DNA of 64,000 bases from Levilactobacillus paucivorans (GTDB lineage: Bacteria; Bacillota; Bacilli; Lactobacillales; Lactobacillaceae), in assembly GCF_001437125.1 (NCBI RefSeq), contig NZ_JQCA01000038.1, positions 1 through 64,000 on the forward strand. Reading direction: 5' to 3'. Under the pieces are notes generated by a model. It saw only the letters and a program-made list of their open reading frames with translations. It did not search any database and was not told the DNA's origin. A program made the translations under genes and the position numbers. Shown piece after piece: positions 63,427 to 64,000 of this stretch. Position 1 is the stretch's first letter. Each line of letters opens with the position of its first letter.

Positions 63427-64000
63427 CTACCCGCGATGGAACCAGCCACTGACCTTGTGCCAAAACCCGGTTGGAGCTTCGGCTTCAATCTTCATCAATG
63501 GCACCGTTTCACCCTCAAGGCGGCGCGCAACATTCCGGTAACCTTGAGAAGCAGGATTATCGGTTTGCATGACAATGGGTTCCCCTTGGTTGGACGTCGT
63601 AATCACGGCGTCATCATCAAAGATGATCCCCAGTAGTTCGATACCCAGGTGATGGGTAATCTCATCGATATCCATCATGGACCCGTCCTGCATCATGTTC
63701 CGGCGAATCCGGTTGATTAACAGGCGTGGGGCTTCGGTCAGTGGATGCTGTTCCAACAGACCAACGACCCGATCGGCATCCCGAACGGCGGAGATTTCTG
63801 GCGTCGTCACCACAATCGCGGCATCGGCACCCGCAACGGCGTTCATGAAACCTTGTTCAATCCCAGCCGGACAGTCGATCAGAACGTAGTCATATTCTGG
63901 TTTCAATTCATCGACGATTTCCTTAACCTGTTCCGGTTGTAACGCATTCTTGTCGGTGTTCTGGGCGGCTGGTAATAAGTAGAGCTTGTCGTCAAACCGC
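63427..64000 (-). CDS. minD: Septum site-determining protein MinD (partial)
   Basis: About 190 C-terminal residues, with the 5' end cut by the window edge. The ParA/MinD fold segment YDYVLIDCPAGIEQGFMNA holds the conserved DCPAGIE motif, and the end WHKVSGWFHRG is a short amphipathic membrane-targeting helix typical of MinD. MinD recruits MinC to the membrane and prevents division near the poles. Frame is open to the edge (reads RFDDKLYLLPAAQNTDK at the start of the visible part). Confidence 0.95.
   Translation of the reverse strand, partial: RFDDKLYLLPAAQNTDKNALQPEQVKEIVDELKPEYDYVLIDCPAGIEQGFMNAVAGADAAIVVTTPEISAVRDADRVVGLLEQHPLTEAPRLLINRIRRNMMQDGSMMDIDEITHHLGIELLGIIFDDDAVITTSNQGEPIVMQTDNPASQGYRNVARRLEGETVPLMKIEAEAPTGFWHKVSGWFHRG

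Overview
The window is a stretch of a low-GC Gram-positive chromosome, almost certainly from a member of the Lactobacillaceae. The Levilactobacillus / Lactiplantibacillus side is likely, judging from a GC content near 50 percent, the gene orders (mutS2-cvpA-zapA, ruvX-ireB-alaS, comG-methyltransferase-ackA, ccpA/pepQ divergent with ytxH-DUF948), and a KxYKxGKxW plus LPQTN surface protein. The genus call is inference. Most genes lie on the minus strand. Nearly all are core housekeeping genes. No insertion sequence, prophage, CRISPR array, tRNA or rRNA gene is visible, although a strong minus-strand promoter at 84-112 resembles an rRNA operon promoter firing out of the left edge.

Layout: 0.3-7.9 kb holds an S1-domain stress protein, cyclophilin, a PgpA-like phosphatase, a DedA protein, a cluster of HAD phosphatase, membrane protein, YutD and 5'-nucleotidase, a metallophosphoesterase and an aldo/keto reductase. 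8-10.8 kb holds an amino-acid permease and acetate kinase. 10.9-15.4 kb is a complete, tightly overlapping comG pseudopilus operon (comGA-GG) ending in a methyltransferase and ackA. 15.5-18.8 kb has yebC, then a plus-strand amino-acid ABC transporter whose binding protein and permease are fused. 18.8-24.5 kb has a 1477-residue leucine-rich-repeat adhesin-like wall protein and an unknown membrane protein. 24.6-28.9 kb has ccpA and pepQ, divergent around a cre site, then ytxH/DUF948 genes and an MscS channel. 28.9-37 kb has cbpB, ysnB, rdgB, murI, a DUF2507 gene, trxA, mutS2, a frameshifted cvpA, zapA, DUF1292, ruvX and ireB. 37.1-40 kb is alaS with its T-box. 40-44.5 kb has a folded intergenic element, a DEAD-box helicase, nrnA, dinB and yajC. 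44.6-54.9 kb has ruvBA, mutLS, ymdB, rny and recA. 55-60.6 kb has cinA, pgsA, rodZ and the ymfH/ymfF peptidase pair. 60.8-63.4 kb is a second amino-acid ABC transporter under a T-box leader with two antiterminator/terminator modules. The right edge cuts minD.

Regulation can be read directly in several places. Three palindromes fitting a LexA (SOS) operator sit at the recA, dinB and ruvAB promoters. A cre site lies between ccpA and pepQ. T-box leaders precede alaS and the second transporter. Most transcription units end in clear intrinsic terminators.

The points most worth a second look are the two-module T-box with only one Stem I (62984-63355), a multi-hairpin element closed by a 14-bp perfect inverted repeat (40063-40216), the single-base frameshift in cvpA, the missing queA/tgt and ymfI genes at conserved loci, and the structured leader before ymdB.
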